Part shown: one piece after another, positions 1 to 6,717 of the stretch
Position numbering within the stretch: position 1 is the stretch's first letter
Layout of the letters: each line of letters opens with the position of its first letter
Assembly (NCBI GenBank): GCA_033764445.1
Contig: JANRIZ010000131.1
Span: 1-14,378, forward strand
Length of the DNA: 14,378 bases
Direction: 5' to 3'
Source: JANRIZ01 sp033764445
GTDB lineage: Bacteria; Verrucomicrobiota; Verrucomicrobiia; JAWXBN01
The notes under the pieces: generated by a model
What the model was told of the DNA's origin: nothing
Database searches by the model: none
What the model saw: the letters and a program-made list of their open reading frames with translations, nothing else
Translations under genes and position numbers: made by a program

Positions 1-1
1 G

Positions 2-448
2 ATGTCCGCCGCCGAAACGGGACACCTGGTCCTCAGCACCCTGCACAGTTCCTCCGCCCCGCAGGCGGTCACGCGCATCCTGGACTTTTTCCCGCCGGAA
101 TCCCGCGAACAGGCCCGCAAACAGATGGCCCTGTGTCTGCGGGCGATCATCTGCCAGATCCTGGTCCCGGCGGCCTCCGGGGCGGGGGTTTTTCCGGCCC
201 ATGAAATCATGCTCAACAACTCCACGGTCCGCAAAATGCTCGAGGAAAACAAACTCGACCGGCTGGGGGCCGCGGTGGAAACGGGCCGCGAGGAGGGGAT
301 GATCACCTTCAACCAGTCCCTGCTCGCCCTGTGCAAATCCGGCAAAATCACCGAGCCGGTGGCCCTGGACTTCGCCCCCAATCCCGAATCCCTCAAGATG
401 AATCTCAAGGGGATCTTCCTGAGCGACGACAACCGCATTTTGGGCTGA
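2..448 (+). CDS. PilT/PilU-type pilus retraction ATPase, C-terminal part (5' truncated by window)
   Basis: The reading frame is open at the left edge, so the first methionine is internal and only the last 148 codons are present. The visible part starts in the conserved stretch AAETGHLVLSTLHS, the secretion-ATPase His-box region, followed by RILDFFPPESREQARKQMAL, LRAIICQILVP and ETGREEGMITFNQSLLAL, all typical of PilT and PilU. These hexameric cytoplasmic motors depolymerise type IV pili during twitching. The Walker A and B motifs must lie upstream of the window. The C-terminal tail (NPESLKMNLKGIF) ends soon after the ATPase core. Whether it is PilT proper, PilU or another paralogue cannot be decided from this part. 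It converges with the next gene, 40 bases away, and no clear terminator is visible between them. The family assignment is firm; the subtype is not. Confidence 0.93.
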   Translation: MSAAETGHLVLSTLHSSSAPQAVTRILDFFPPESREQARKQMALCLRAIICQILVPAASGAGVFPAHEIMLNNSTVRKMLEENKLDRLGAAVETGREEGMITFNQSLLALCKSGKITEPVALDFAPNPESLKMNLKGIFLSDDNRILG

Positions 449-488
449 TGCGGCCTTCCGCTCCGGGGGGTCGACATGGCCGCCTGGT

Positions 489-1322
489 CTAACCCGCCTC
501 GAGCCACCCCCGCACCTCGGCCACCACCTCCTTGAAATGGGTCTGCTGGATCAGATGGCCGCATCGCGGAAAAAGGACGGTGCGGTTATGGGGAATCTGG
601 TCCCGCAGCCGGTGTGCGCATTCGACGGGAATGATCCGGTCCTCCTCGCCCCACAGGATGAGGGTCGGTGCGGCAATGCCACCGGTCCGTCCTTCCATGA
701 GGTCCGCCCGGGTCAGCATGGAGTCAAGCATGCGCCGGATCGCCCCGGCCCGGCCGATCATGAATTTTTTCCAGTCCTCGATGAAGGCCCGCGGCAGTTC
801 GGGCGGATCAAACAGCAGGTGTGAAACGAGTTTTTTCATGTCATCCTCATTTTTCGGGAGGAAAATTTCCGGGGGAGGATAGACAAACTCGAGCCCGGCG
901 GTGGCAAAAAGGATCAGGCGTCCAACCCGCGTGGGATGACGCACGGCCAGATCCATGCAGATCCAGCCGCCCATGGAGTTCCCCAGCCAATGCGCCTGCG
1001 GAATCCCCAGTGTCTCCGCAAAATGCAGAAGAAAATCGCGGTGGGAGGCGATGGATTGCGGGAGGTTGCTCCGGTAGGAAAGTCCGTAACCGGGAAGATC
1101 GATGCTGATGATCTCGTAGTGACGCGACAAAACACAGGCCAGCCCTGCAAAATCCTGCAGCGTGCTCCCGCCCAGTCCGTGCACGAGCATAATCGTCTGA
1201 CCCTTTCCGCCGCGCCAGTAATGGATGTCCTGACCCTGATACCGGAACACGCGCCGGGTCAAACCGCCCCACCACATGTCAAAACGCTTTTTCAGGAGCA
1301 ACAGTTGCAGGGGGCCGATCAT
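489..1322 (-). CDS. Alpha/beta hydrolase
   Basis: A 277-residue alpha/beta-hydrolase-fold protein, near the usual length for cytoplasmic MhpC/BioH-like hydrolases. Visible motifs in order are the oxyanion-hole region VHGLGG (47-52), DLPGYG (75-80), the nucleophile elbow GNSMGG with Ser116, the acid in WGEEDRIIP (Asp228) and the base in CGHLIQ (His256), so the catalytic triad is complete. There is no signal peptide. The frame stays open 48 codons further upstream, but that part lies inside the kinase gene. The ATG at 1322 overlaps the kinase stop codon as ATGA, which argues for this start and for translational coupling. The substrate cannot be read from the sequence; an ester or C-C bond hydrolase are both possible. 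Coupling to a sugar-phosphate kinase suggests shared expression, not a known pathway. Confidence 0.9.
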   Translation of the reverse strand: MIGPLQLLLLKKRFDMWWGGLTRRVFRYQGQDIHYWRGGKGQTIMLVHGLGGSTLQDFAGLACVLSRHYEIISIDLPGYGLSYRSNLPQSIASHRDFLLHFAETLGIPQAHWLGNSMGGWICMDLAVRHPTRVGRLILFATAGLEFVYPPPEIFLPKNEDDMKKLVSHLLFDPPELPRAFIEDWKKFMIGRAGAIRRMLDSMLTRADLMEGRTGGIAAPTLILWGEEDRIIPVECAHRLRDQIPHNRTVLFPRCGHLIQQTHFKEVVAEVRGWLEAG

Positions 1323-2287
1323 GATTTTTTCCCGTGGATTCCGAAGGACCGCATCAATTCCCCGAGTTCCCGGGCGGAAACCAGCTCCGTGCCGGGTTTG
1401 GCAACCGTCAGCGAGGCACAGGCAACGGCCAGTCCCAGGGACTCGCCCTCGGAAAGACCCCGACAAAGACCGCCGACAAAGGCACCCAACAGCGTATCCC
1501 CGGCCCCCACGGTGGAACGGACTGATGAAGGGTCATCCGACCTGCCAACGGCGCATCGGACCCCACGGACCGATCCCGGAATTTCAGCCTCACCCAATAA
1601 AACCGCCCCTTTCGCCCCCATGGAAACCAAAATGTTTTCCGCACGCCGGGAATGGATCAGCTCAATGGCCGCCGCTTCGATCTGCCGGAATGACCCTTGT
1701 TTTTTGCCGACCAGTTCCGCAAGTTCATGACGGTTGGGTTTGATCAGCCATGGGGTGGCGGCGGCGGTTTTGCGCAGCACAGACCCGTCGCAATCCACCG
1801 CCGTCCGCACCTGCGACCGTTGGGCCTCACGGACCAGACGCGCATAAAAATCCGGAGGCACCCCCGGCGGCAGGCTTCCCCCGAGAACGACATATTTTTT
1901 CCCACGCAGGAGACGCCGGTATGTTTTCAGAAATTCGCGGAGTTCCCCGGGCCTGATCCGCGGACCGGCCTCATTGATTTTGTACTCGGCCCTGGGACGG
2001 TGTGAGGAGAGCGTGAGATTGGTGCGGGTGGAATCCGCACAGCGGACCGGAACGAGGGGAAGTCGCTCCGTCCGGCACAACCGCTCAAAAATCTCCCCCT
2101 CCGGACCGCCGACCAGGGCCAGCATGTGCGAGGACACGCCCATCCGTGCAAGGACACGGGAGACATTGATCCCCTTGCCGCCGGGTTCCAACCGGTTCCC
2201 GGAGGAAAAAACACGCACATCACGGCGAAGGGACTCCACCACCAGGGAACGGTCGAGGGAGGGGTTGAGGGTGACGGTCAGCACCAT
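1319..2287 (-). CDS. PfkB-family hexose-phosphate kinase (1-phosphofructokinase/LacC type)
   Basis: A 322-residue ribokinase-fold kinase of normal family length. It shows the 1-phosphofructokinase/tagatose-6-phosphate kinase opening (VTLNPSLDRS), the sugar-binding GGKGINVS (36-43), LGGSLPPGVP (135-144), KPNRHEL (183-189), and the second PfkB signature STVGAGDTLLGAF (258-270) with catalytic base Asp264. The family phosphorylates fructose-1-phosphate or tagatose-6-phosphate with ATP in the cytoplasm. No fructose PTS gene lies nearby, so the substrate is uncertain. The start is an ATG at 2287 without a good Shine-Dalgarno. The stop overlaps the hydrolase start (ATGA), so the two genes form a coupled pair. 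A terminator at 2353-2388 separates this unit from the small gene upstream. Confidence 0.92.
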   Translation of the reverse strand: MVLTVTLNPSLDRSLVVESLRRDVRVFSSGNRLEPGGKGINVSRVLARMGVSSHMLALVGGPEGEIFERLCRTERLPLVPVRCADSTRTNLTLSSHRPRAEYKINEAGPRIRPGELREFLKTYRRLLRGKKYVVLGGSLPPGVPPDFYARLVREAQRSQVRTAVDCDGSVLRKTAAATPWLIKPNRHELAELVGKKQGSFRQIEAAAIELIHSRRAENILVSMGAKGAVLLGEAEIPGSVRGVRCAVGRSDDPSSVRSTVGAGDTLLGAFVGGLCRGLSEGESLGLAVACASLTVAKPGTELVSARELGELMRSFGIHGKKS

Positions 2288-2296
2288 GCCCGCAAT

Positions 2297-2324
2297 TTCA
2301 TACGGAAGAACCGCGGCAACTCAA
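2297..2324 (-). promoter_or_regulatory. Possible promoter of the kinase-hydrolase pair
   Basis: On the minus strand TTGAGT (2319-2324) and TATGAA (2297-2302) are separated by 16 bases. Each matches the sigma70 consensus at four of six positions. The site lies just downstream of the terminator of the preceding unit, where a promoter is needed. The predicted transcript would begin about three bases before the ATG, so the mRNA would be nearly leaderless, which fits the absent Shine-Dalgarno. The match is modest and could be chance. Confidence 0.3.
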
Positions 2325-2352
2325 GGGGATAAGGAAAATAAAAGGGAAAATA

Positions 2353-2388
2353 AAAAAGGGAGAAAACATTTCGGTTTTCTCCCTTTTT
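2353..2388 (-). terminator. Rho-independent terminator of the microprotein gene
   Basis: A perfect 15-bp inverted repeat (AAAAAGGGAGAAAAC at 2353-2367 with its complement at 2374-2388) encloses a 6-base loop. Read on the minus strand it continues into a T-rich run (TTTTTTATTTT). It lies 18 bases after the stop of the 27-residue gene and before the kinase gene, so it closes the small unit. The A-tract on the other side could also let it work on plus-strand transcripts, though no plus-strand gene ends here. Confidence 0.85.
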
Positions 2389-2406
2389 GAATTCAAAACA
2401 GAAAAA

Positions 2407-2490
2407 TTACTTTTTCTTTTTAGCGGCAACCTTTTTCTTGGGGGCTGCTTTCTTGGCAGGCTTTTTGACGGCTTTCTTCTTTACGGCCAT
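2407..2490 (-). CDS. 27-residue Lys/Ala-rich histone H1-like basic microprotein
   Basis: An ATG at 2490 opens a 27-codon frame ending in TAA at 2407. The product begins MAVKKKAVKKPAKKAAP and ends KKKVAAKKKK. It has 15 lysines, 6 alanines, 3 valines, 2 prolines and no acidic or aromatic residue. This is the composition of histone H1 tails, AlgP-type repeats and chlamydial Hc1/Hc2 tails, so non-specific nucleic acid binding is the natural inference; ribosome or RNA contact is an alternative. Four features say it is expressed: an excellent ribosome binding site five bases before the ATG, a promoter at 2563-2591, a strong terminator after the stop, and near absence of other coding potential. It is far shorter than known bacterial H1-like proteins and is below common annotation limits. 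The gene is well supported; its function is not. Confidence 0.75.
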   Translation of the reverse strand: MAVKKKAVKKPAKKAAPKKKVAAKKKK

Positions 2491-2495
2491 GAGAA

Positions 2496-2506
2496 ATCAC
2501 CCCCTT
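2496..2506 (-). promoter_or_regulatory. Strong Shine-Dalgarno of the microprotein gene
   Basis: On the minus strand AAGGGGGTGAT lies five bases before the ATG at 2490. It matches the 16S anti-Shine-Dalgarno complement GGAGGTGAT at all but one base, far better than any other start in the window. A second purine box (GAGGAG, part of the palindrome at 2509-2520) lies just upstream. This decides the start and suggests high translation. Confidence 0.8.
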
Positions 2507-2530
2507 CGCTCCTCAAGGAGAGGCAATGAT

Positions 2531-2563
2531 GTAACAAGTTGGTTACTGTCATTTGTAGGTTAC
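2531..2563 (-). repeat. GTAAC/GTTAC repeats in the microprotein promoter and leader
   Basis: GTAAC (2531-2535) and GTTAC (2542-2546) form an inverted repeat with a 6-base centre. A second GGTTAC copy at 2558-2563 repeats the one at 2541-2546 directly, 17 bases apart, and its last base overlaps the -10 box. This could be a repressor operator of two or three half-sites or a leader hairpin. A further palindrome, CTCCT/AGGAG, occupies 2509-2520 near the ribosome binding site. The repeats are seen directly; the regulatory role is inference. Confidence 0.45.
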
Positions 2564-2591
2564 ATATAGGAAAATTTTTCGCGAACGTCAA
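2563..2591 (-). promoter_or_regulatory. Sigma70-type promoter of the microprotein gene
   Basis: On the minus strand TTGACG (-35, 2586-2591) and TATATG (-10, 2563-2568) are spaced by exactly 17 bases, with an A/T-rich spacer and an A/T-rich upstream region. Transcription would start near 2556, giving a leader of about 65 bases. This is the best promoter match in the window. Confidence 0.7.
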
Positions 2592-2628
2592 TGTGCAAAT
2601 GTGTTTTTTGCAAAAATAATTTTGCACA
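2592..2628. repeat. TGTGCAAA/TTTGCACA inverted repeat upstream of the microprotein promoter
   Basis: TGTGCAAA (2592-2599) and TTTGCACA (2621-2628) are perfect 8-bp complements separated by 21 bases, ending one base before the -35 box at 2586-2591. A nested hairpin TGCAAAA/TTTTGCA (2609-2615 with 2620-2626) gives a third TGCAAA copy. The arrangement resembles a multi-site activator or repressor target, with half-sites about one to two helical turns apart. It also lies in the short gap after the mannosidase stop, so a role in ending that transcript cannot be excluded. Confidence 0.4.
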
Positions 2629-2660
2629 ATGAAAATTTTTTGCGCGGAAAAAATCCCGCC

Positions 2661-5162
2661 TTACAGTTCCGTGAGCGTGCAGGATTTCGTTTTTCCTTTT
2701 TGGGAAATGCGAAAGGTCCTGATTTCATTGGCTGAAATGACCGGCAACATGATCCGTTTCCCTTTCCACACCAGGACCGGCCTCTGTTTTTTGCCGCCGC
2801 ACTCCTGCACACGCACGATCATTTCCTTTCCATCCTCCGCGTGTTTGAACGCGACCAGCTTCACCTGATCCGGTCCGAGTGAGAGGACGGATCCGCTGCG
2901 CGCGAGTTTTCCCCTGGAGGGCCAGGTCTGATGCACCACCGGCGGCAACTCCATTTCCGCGGCCAGCTGCGACAGATCGGACGCTCCGGGTGCGAGCGCA
3001 AATTGGAAACGGCATTCGCCCAGATCGTGCACTCCCAGCCAGGGTTTGTCCTCTGGCGCCAACGGATCGGCCTGTCCATACCGGGAGGAACGCACCACGC
3101 TGCACTGGAGTGCCCCATTCTTGGAATCAAATCCATAAACCGCATCACTGGCAAAACCAACGGTGGGTTTGTTCCTTTCATCCAGGATGCGCACCCAGCG
3201 TCCCCCGGGCACATCCCCCATCGAGCCACGCACCACCGTGGCCCCCGGCACCTCGAATTCAGCCCGTTCACCGGCAGGCAACACGAGCTTGAGTCGTGCC
3301 GCCACATCATTCCACTGCACACGGGCCTGGACGTCCACCACTTCGCGGCCTGTGACGACAGAGAAGGTCATGTCCACCTGGGACAATCCGCCTTTGAGAC
3401 GGACCCAGAGTGCAGAGCGGAGTGGACCCGGCTCCAGAACCTGGACCTGGACGACCTTCCAATGCGCCAGAATGTTCTGGAGATCAAAACCCGTGGGGTT
3501 TTCATTCATATCACCCCAGGACCCCTCCACGTCCACATAACTGAGCAGATGCAGTCCCGGTCCGTTGAAAAGGGACGAGCCATCCTTCTGCCGGAACACC
3601 TGGATGCCCCCCTCCCCGACACGGGTTTGGATGCGGAAAAATTCATTGGCAATCCAATCAGCACCCGCAGCGGCGGGGTGTTTGGGAGCCGGAGAGGACC
3701 GGGCCCCTTCGACCCATCCGAATTCGAGAGTCTTCCATCCCATGGGTGGAAGCTCGACCGGCACCGCCACACGGACGCGCCAGACATCGTTGAGGAAAAA
3801 ATTGTGTTCGCAGGGCAGTTTCTGGAAAGCCATCGGCTTCTTTTTGTCGTCGAGCACCTGCACCGGCAATTCGGCGGTGCGCCCGCGGTAGCCAAACATG
3901 GGCCGGTAATCCAGACATGTCTCCATTTCCACCAGACCCCTGAAGGGATGCGGGTGCGGATTCCACAACACCATCGGAACCGACGCGGGATGATCATGCG
4001 GCGGCTTTTGAACCGTGGTATCAACCGCCTGGGCCAGTGAGTTCAAGGCTGTATTTTCGAGTTCCTGGGCCTGGGTGACCACCCCGCCGGTCCAAAGGAT
4101 CTGGTCCTGCATCGCCCGTTCAATGCTGCTGCCGGGAAGAATGTCGTGAAAGGAATTAAACAGGACCGAGTCCCACGCCTGACGCAGGCCATGGCGCGCG
4201 TCGGAATCCGGTTTCCGTTTCAAAACCAGGTCCACGGCTGTCACAGTGCGCTCCGCGCGGGCGAGATTGCTTTCAGCCTGGCGATAAGTGCGTTTGAAGC
4301 GGCCCGCGGAAACATAACATCCGCGCAGACAGTAACCCAGTTCGCCCGTGACCACCGGCAGGTGTTTTTCCCCCTTGCGTTTGACCTCCGCGTACAGGGA
4401 GTCGATGAGCCGATGCAAACCCGAATACACGACGGAAACCTCCGGATGAGCGGCCGCCCATTTCTCGACATCGTCGATCTGGCGCTGGGTGGGACCGCCC
4501 CCATGGTTGCCCACGCCGAAAAGAATGCCCACATTATCAAAATCCCCCTGGAGTGCCTCCTTCAACGTCGCATCCAGACGCCGCGGCATCTCGTCGCGTT
4601 CACATCCATACCAGCCGGAATACGGACGGTACGCCAGAACCCGTTTGCCACTGGGCGACTGCCACCAGAACGCGGGTTTTTTGAGGGTCATCTGCGCCAC
4701 GTAGGGACGCGTAAACACAAACCCACGGATGCCCGCAGCGGCCATGATCTCGGGGATGCCGGCGGAGTGACCGAAGGAATCCGCCGCCCAGGCCACGGTC
4801 ACCGGACGTCCGAATTTTTCCGCAAAATAACGCTGCCCCCGCATGTAATGCCGCGCAAACACCTCCGTGGCCGGCAGGTTTGTATCCGGCTGGATGTACG
4901 TGCCGCCCACAAAGTCCCAGCGTCCGGCCCTGACCATTTTTTTGATCCGGACAAAGGTGGCGGGGTCGTGTTTTTCGATGTGTTCATAGACCGCCGCCTC
5001 ACCGCGGATGAAGGTCAGTTTCGGATTGCGGTCCATGAGGTCGAGAATGGTCCGGCAGGTGGTGATCCCCTCGTTGAGACCCTCCCGCCAATCCCAGAGC
5101 CAGACGGGGTCAAGATGCGCGTTGGGAATGAGGTGAAAGACGGGTTTGGCTTTGTGTTTCAT
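2661..5162 (-). CDS. Glycoside hydrolase family 38 alpha-mannosidase
   Basis: An 833-residue GH38 enzyme, within the family's usual bacterial length. The N-terminal zinc site begins with NAHLDPVW (His16, Asp18). The nucleophile region is AWAADSFGHS with Asp128, which is also a zinc ligand, and GNHGGGP supplies His220. The central helical part and the C-terminal beta-sandwich region follow in normal order. The family hydrolyses alpha-mannosides with retention and a zinc ion. No signal peptide is seen, so it is probably cytoplasmic and acts on imported oligosaccharides. The ATG at 5162 is chosen because family members begin a few residues before the HLD motif; a GTG at 5201 would add 13 residues and has a GGGGGAAG box 11 bases before it. 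It lies 76 bases after the MscS gene, possibly in the same transcript. Linkage specificity is unknown. Confidence 0.95.
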   Translation of the reverse strand: MKHKAKPVFHLIPNAHLDPVWLWDWREGLNEGITTCRTILDLMDRNPKLTFIRGEAAVYEHIEKHDPATFVRIKKMVRAGRWDFVGGTYIQPDTNLPATEVFARHYMRGQRYFAEKFGRPVTVAWAADSFGHSAGIPEIMAAAGIRGFVFTRPYVAQMTLKKPAFWWQSPSGKRVLAYRPYSGWYGCERDEMPRRLDATLKEALQGDFDNVGILFGVGNHGGGPTQRQIDDVEKWAAAHPEVSVVYSGLHRLIDSLYAEVKRKGEKHLPVVTGELGYCLRGCYVSAGRFKRTYRQAESNLARAERTVTAVDLVLKRKPDSDARHGLRQAWDSVLFNSFHDILPGSSIERAMQDQILWTGGVVTQAQELENTALNSLAQAVDTTVQKPPHDHPASVPMVLWNPHPHPFRGLVEMETCLDYRPMFGYRGRTAELPVQVLDDKKKPMAFQKLPCEHNFFLNDVWRVRVAVPVELPPMGWKTLEFGWVEGARSSPAPKHPAAAGADWIANEFFRIQTRVGEGGIQVFRQKDGSSLFNGPGLHLLSYVDVEGSWGDMNENPTGFDLQNILAHWKVVQVQVLEPGPLRSALWVRLKGGLSQVDMTFSVVTGREVVDVQARVQWNDVAARLKLVLPAGERAEFEVPGATVVRGSMGDVPGGRWVRILDERNKPTVGFASDAVYGFDSKNGALQCSVVRSSRYGQADPLAPEDKPWLGVHDLGECRFQFALAPGASDLSQLAAEMELPPVVHQTWPSRGKLARSGSVLSLGPDQVKLVAFKHAEDGKEMIVRVQECGGKKQRPVLVWKGKRIMLPVISANEIRTFRISQKGKTKSCTLTEL

Positions 5163-5238
5163 GGGTGAAACCGTATCTAGCAGGAAGCGGGGGAAGGTCA
5201 CGATCTAATTGGCTTCCCCCTTGCGCCGCACCGCCTCC

Positions 5239-5787
5239 TCAGCTCTTCCTTCCAAATACCGTGATTGAGTTGGTGAACAGGATCGAGTTGGGGACCAGGA
5301 ACTTTTTTTCCTCCGATGCCAGGGTGGTGTACCGCAGGTCGATATCCGCCACCTCCCCCTCAAAACCGGCCACGTTGATCCGGTCGCCCAATCGGAAGGG
5401 ACGGTAAATGAGGATCATCACCCCGCCCAGCACATTGCTCAGGGCATCCCGCAGCGCAAACCCCAACGCAAAACCGGTCAACCCCAATCCGGCCACCAGC
5501 GCGGAGACATCGACTCCCATGGTGCCCAGTGCGGTGACCACGCCCAAAATGAGGATCAGGGTTTTGACGGACTGACGGATCAGATTAAAAATCATCCGCT
5601 TCTCGGTTTCGGCGCGACGGATCACCCGGCGCATGACGGTGTCAAAGAGAACCGACCCCGCCCAGAAAAAAAGGAAGACGATCAGGCCGGTGATCAATTC
5701 CGGACCCTTGTCGTTGGCCCGCGACAAAAATCGCTGGAAGGCCGTCTCGAGGGTCAGCCAGTCAATCAGGGCCAGGGAGGATTTCAT
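5239..5787 (-). CDS. Short MscS-family mechanosensitive channel
   Basis: A 182-residue inner-membrane channel of the MscS family. Hydrophobic segments lie at about 31-48, 72-90 and 94-128; the last is the pore-lining helix with glycine/alanine spacing (VAGLGLTGFALGFALRDALS). The beta domain follows with GGVMILIYRPFRLGDRI and ends in the conserved VPNSILFTNSI. The protein stops about ten residues later, so the alpha/beta C-terminal cage of E. coli MscS (286 residues) is missing; there is no sign of a frameshift. The family releases solutes under osmotic downshock. The start ATG overlaps the stop of the upstream secreted protein as ATGA, implying coupled translation. The mannosidase gene follows. 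The family call is firm; whether the short form gates normally is open. Confidence 0.93.
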   Translation of the reverse strand: MKSSLALIDWLTLETAFQRFLSRANDKGPELITGLIVFLFFWAGSVLFDTVMRRVIRRAETEKRMIFNLIRQSVKTLILILGVVTALGTMGVDVSALVAGLGLTGFALGFALRDALSNVLGGVMILIYRPFRLGDRINVAGFEGEVADIDLRYTTLASEEKKFLVPNSILFTNSITVFGRKS

Positions 5788-6404
5788 GGGGGGGTCGCTC
5801 GGTACGAGGCGGGAGGCCGGACGATGATGGCCGCCGCATCGACGGTATAGTCAACCTCCGCCAGCCGGGCTGACAAGGTGAAAATGTCCCACAGACTCAC
5901 CGAGCGCAGATCGAGGGTGACCTCCCGGGGTTTGTAGTCACCCAATTGATACACCACATTGAATGCCGACCCCTTTTTCTCCTGGGCGGACTGGGCGTGA
6001 ATGTTTTTGAGCAGATCCATCACCGCCTCGAATCCCGCGGAATCCACCTTCAGCTTTTCAACCTCCAGTTTGCGGAAACGCGCGGTTCGGTAAAAAAAGG
6101 ACGGATTGTTTTTTCGGGTCATCTGGATATGTGTCATGAGTTTTTTCCCTTCGACATTGGCCGGATTCAATTTGAGAATCTGGGCCGCCGAAACCTCGGC
6201 ATTCGGATAGTCACCCTCCTTGAGGGAGGCCCGGGTCTCTTCGAGAAAATGATTTTCCTCCTGGCTGGTATCCGGTCGGGGCGGGAGGGTGGTCCCATCC
6301 TTGCTCTCCTGAAAACCGAACCGGTGCTGGGCTGCCACCGGGTCTCCCAGCAGAATCATGAGCGCAAGCAACGGGAAAAGGAGGGGGATGATGTTGAATT
6401 TCAT
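5784..6404 (-). CDS. Secreted protein with helical-repeat-like and STN/secretin-N-like regions
   Basis: A 206-residue exported protein. Residues 1-25 form a signal peptide (MKFNIIPLLFPLLALMILLG, likely cleavage after VAA). Residues 52-95 look like one TPR-type helical pair (SLKEGDYPNAEVSAAQILKL). From about 111 onward the pattern of a short helix, VVYQL, VTLDLRSVSLWDIFTLSARL and VDYTVDAAAIIV resembles the secretin/TonB short N-terminal domain found repeatedly in Verrucomicrobiota. No secretin barrel or TonB receptor follows, so it is a stand-alone periplasmic or envelope protein. The ATG at 6404 is chosen over a GTG at 6479 because AAGGAT lies six bases upstream and the signal peptide then begins the protein. 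It is translationally coupled to the MscS channel. A role in an envelope complex is inference; the domain call is moderate. Confidence 0.7.
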   Translation of the reverse strand: MKFNIIPLLFPLLALMILLGDPVAAQHRFGFQESKDGTTLPPRPDTSQEENHFLEETRASLKEGDYPNAEVSAAQILKLNPANVEGKKLMTHIQMTRKNNPSFFYRTARFRKLEVEKLKVDSAGFEAVMDLLKNIHAQSAQEKKGSAFNVVYQLGDYKPREVTLDLRSVSLWDIFTLSARLAEVDYTVDAAAIIVRPPASYRATPP

Positions 6405-6410
6405 GAATAG

Positions 6411-6416
6411 ATCCTT
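6411..6416 (-). promoter_or_regulatory. Shine-Dalgarno deciding the STN-like protein start
   Basis: Minus-strand AAGGAT lies six bases before the ATG at 6404. It places the start at the signal peptide and not at the in-frame GTG at 6479. Confidence 0.6.
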
Positions 6417-6544
6417 TTTAACCCCCATCGGACTCCGGAAGTGAGGAAAAAGTTCCCACTCCCTCCATAAAACGGGCACGATTGAAGCGGGTTTTCATCA
6501 ATATAAAAAACTCAGCACAAGAGACTTGTGACTATAAAATATAT

Positions 6545-6640
6545 TTTTGAACGTTTGGAAACGATTCCTGTCTATACCAGTAGATTTTATCCTCGTTAGG
6601 TTTAGGTTGAGCGCCAGTTGAAAAACTGGCGCTTTTTTTT
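6545..6640 (+). ncRNA. Candidate small RNA ending in a strong terminator
   Basis: A strong plus-strand terminator at 6610-6640 has no plus-strand gene before it back to position 448; the nearest gene upstream runs the other way. An A/T-rich TATAAA box at 6533-6538 could serve as a -10, placing a start near 6545 and giving a transcript of about 95 bases. No convincing -35 box is visible, and I recognise no known RNA family. The 5' end is a guess, and the RNA itself is inference from the orphan terminator. Confidence 0.3.
6610..6640 (+). terminator. Rho-independent terminator (plus strand, orphan)
   Basis: A perfect 10-bp stem, AGCGCCAGTT (6610-6619) with AACTGGCGCT (6624-6633), closes a GAAA tetraloop and is followed by eight T residues. 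It is directional for the plus strand, since the minus-strand side has no T run. It stands 77 bases before the antitoxin start, so it ends something upstream of the operon or attenuates it. Confidence 0.88.
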
Positions 6641-6717
6641 GCCTTCCCATGAATCTGAATTTTTCCGGTCCATTTCTTCACTTGCAGCCATGATCCTGCG
6701 GATTTACTCTTCTGCGA

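Larger units (their letters stand above)
6405..6717. other. AT-rich gene-free divergent region
   Basis: This 313-base gap separates the minus-strand STN-like gene from the plus-strand toxin-antitoxin pair. The part from 6480 to 6610 is clearly richer in A+T than its surroundings. It holds the ribosome binding site at 6411-6416, a TATAAA box at 6533-6538, a strong terminator at 6610-6640, and a weak possible promoter for the antitoxin at 6682-6710 (TTGCAG, 17 bases, TACTCT) that would start transcription at the antitoxin ATG. No protein-coding frame here is convincing. Confidence 0.6.

Noticed and set aside
450..483. GCGGCC/GGCCGC inverted repeat between the convergent PilT and hydrolase genes
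   Set aside because: Only six base pairs with a 22-base loop and no T run; common by chance at this GC content.
936..1730. 264-codon plus-strand frame
   Set aside because: It spans the antisense of two well-supported genes and has no domain pattern.
2642..2660. Possible terminator after the mannosidase
   Set aside because: GCGGGA/TTCCGC gives a weak stem with a wobble pair and its T residues lie in the loop, not after it.
2931..4040. 369-codon plus-strand frame, and another at 4146-5168
   Set aside because: Both are antisense to the GH38 mannosidase, whose zinc and nucleophile motifs are intact.
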